A DNA stretch of 5,635 nucleotides, from contig CAMSGF010000065.1 in assembly GCA_947058225.1 (NCBI GenBank), positions 1 to 5,635 on the forward strand, written 5' to 3'. Source of the stretch: an uncultured Eubacteriaceae bacterium. Lineage in GTDB: Bacteria; Bacillota; Clostridia; Eubacteriales; Anaerofustaceae. Below the pieces are notes generated by a model. That model ran no database searches. It worked only from the letters and a program-made list of their open reading frames with translations, and had not been told where the DNA came from. Of this stretch, positions 5,248 through 5,635 are shown one piece after another (the stretch's first letter is position 1; each line of letters opens with the position of its first letter). Position numbers and translations under genes: made by a program.

Positions 5248-5635
5248 TTATTTTAATGAAAATGTTGTAAATATATGGAATTAACATAAGAAATGAAATT
5301 GATTTTGATTGCTGTAATAAATATATCTTTTGTTTGGAATTAATATGCAGATAAGATGAAACACTTTGGATAATTTTCAAAATAATGCGTAATGACAAAA
5401 TTAGTATGCAAATAGAAAGATATCTTATCTATTTCCACAAAGCATTTGTTGAATAGGAATTAATATATAGGTGTTGAGGAGCAGCATGTCTGAAACCAAA
5501 TGTTGATAAAGCAGCAAAATATACAAGTGGGAGAGTAGTTATACTCTTTATATTTAGCAACATACCAATAAAGAAATATACGGGTAAAATATTGGATTGC
5601 CTGCAATCAGATTAACTATGTACCAGTGGTGAAGT
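5248..5635. other. Gene-free region upstream of gatA
   Basis: No supported gene lies in this stretch, in particular no gatC, tRNA or rRNA. It holds four weakly similar motifs near 5277, 5336, 5397 and 5456, with core GGAATTAAYAT (the third is AAAATTAGTAT), spaced 59, 61 and 59 bases. From about 5470 the composition becomes less AT-rich. There, a - strand frame (5429-5563, 44 codons, hydrophobic, no ribosome site) and a second - strand frame open to the right window edge (stop near 5558) together look faintly like a decayed membrane protein gene. I recognise neither. Confidence 0.5.
5410..5434. repeat. Near-perfect 25-bp palindrome
   Basis: AAATAGAAAGAT (5410-5421) is directly followed by ATCTTATCTATTT (5422-5434), its reverse complement apart from one extra base. 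There is no spacer, so it resembles a protein-binding palindrome or a cruciform more than an RNA hairpin. A second copy of the half-site, AGATAAGAT at 5349-5357, is complementary to ATCTTATCT at 5422-5430. Confidence 0.45.

Noticed and set aside
5277..5516. CRISPR array
   Set aside because: Shared cores are only about 11 bases, and no conserved repeat of 25 bases or more, nor cas gene, is present.
5628..5635. Last bases GGTGAAGT, resembling the start of hairpin C of the cloverleaf repeat
   Set aside because: Only seven to eight bases are shared and the window ends there; chance is likely, though the sequence to the right would settle it.

Overview
The window looks like chromosomal DNA of a low-G+C Gram-positive anaerobe (Bacillota, Clostridia/Tissierellia-like). 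The reasons are AT-rich codon use, strong Shine-Dalgarno (SD) sites (AAGGAGG, GGAGG), intrinsic terminators, a tRNA-dependent amidotransferase whose sizes and active-site numbering match Staphylococcus aureus, and a split two-gene chromate-type transporter. Genus cannot be fixed from sequence alone.

Layout from left to right: (1) 23-415 (+), the C-terminal half of a tyrosine recombinase with no start codon and an in-frame stop directly before it, so a remnant. (2) 445-468, a perfect hairpin able to terminate both the integrase remnant and the convergent transporter operon. (3) 478-535, a worn partial copy of a structured repeat. (4) 596-1691 (-), two tandem half-size ChrA-family membrane proteins one base apart, with a good extended -10 promoter at 1720-1749. 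(5) 1759-1924, a striking repeat whose stems close into a cloverleaf: one GC-rich outer stem and three near-perfect hairpins. Its inverted partial copy lies beyond the far end of the transporter pair. (6) 1925-2240, AT-rich spacer almost devoid of G on the + strand. (7) 2245-5166 (-), gatA-gatB with promoter, coupled start and terminator. (8) 5225-5635, a gene-free stretch with weak ~60-bp periodic motifs and a palindrome.

Functionally, gatA and gatB encode the glutaminase and the kinase/transamidase subunits of the enzyme that converts Glu-tRNA(Gln) and/or Asp-tRNA(Asn) to the amidated forms. The usual third gene, gatC, is not next to gatA. The two ChrA halves probably assemble into one transporter. 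Integrase debris and two inverted copies of a structured repeat around the transporter pair mark 1-2240 as a plastic segment beside the housekeeping gat operon. The cloverleaf repeat is the best candidate here for something undescribed.
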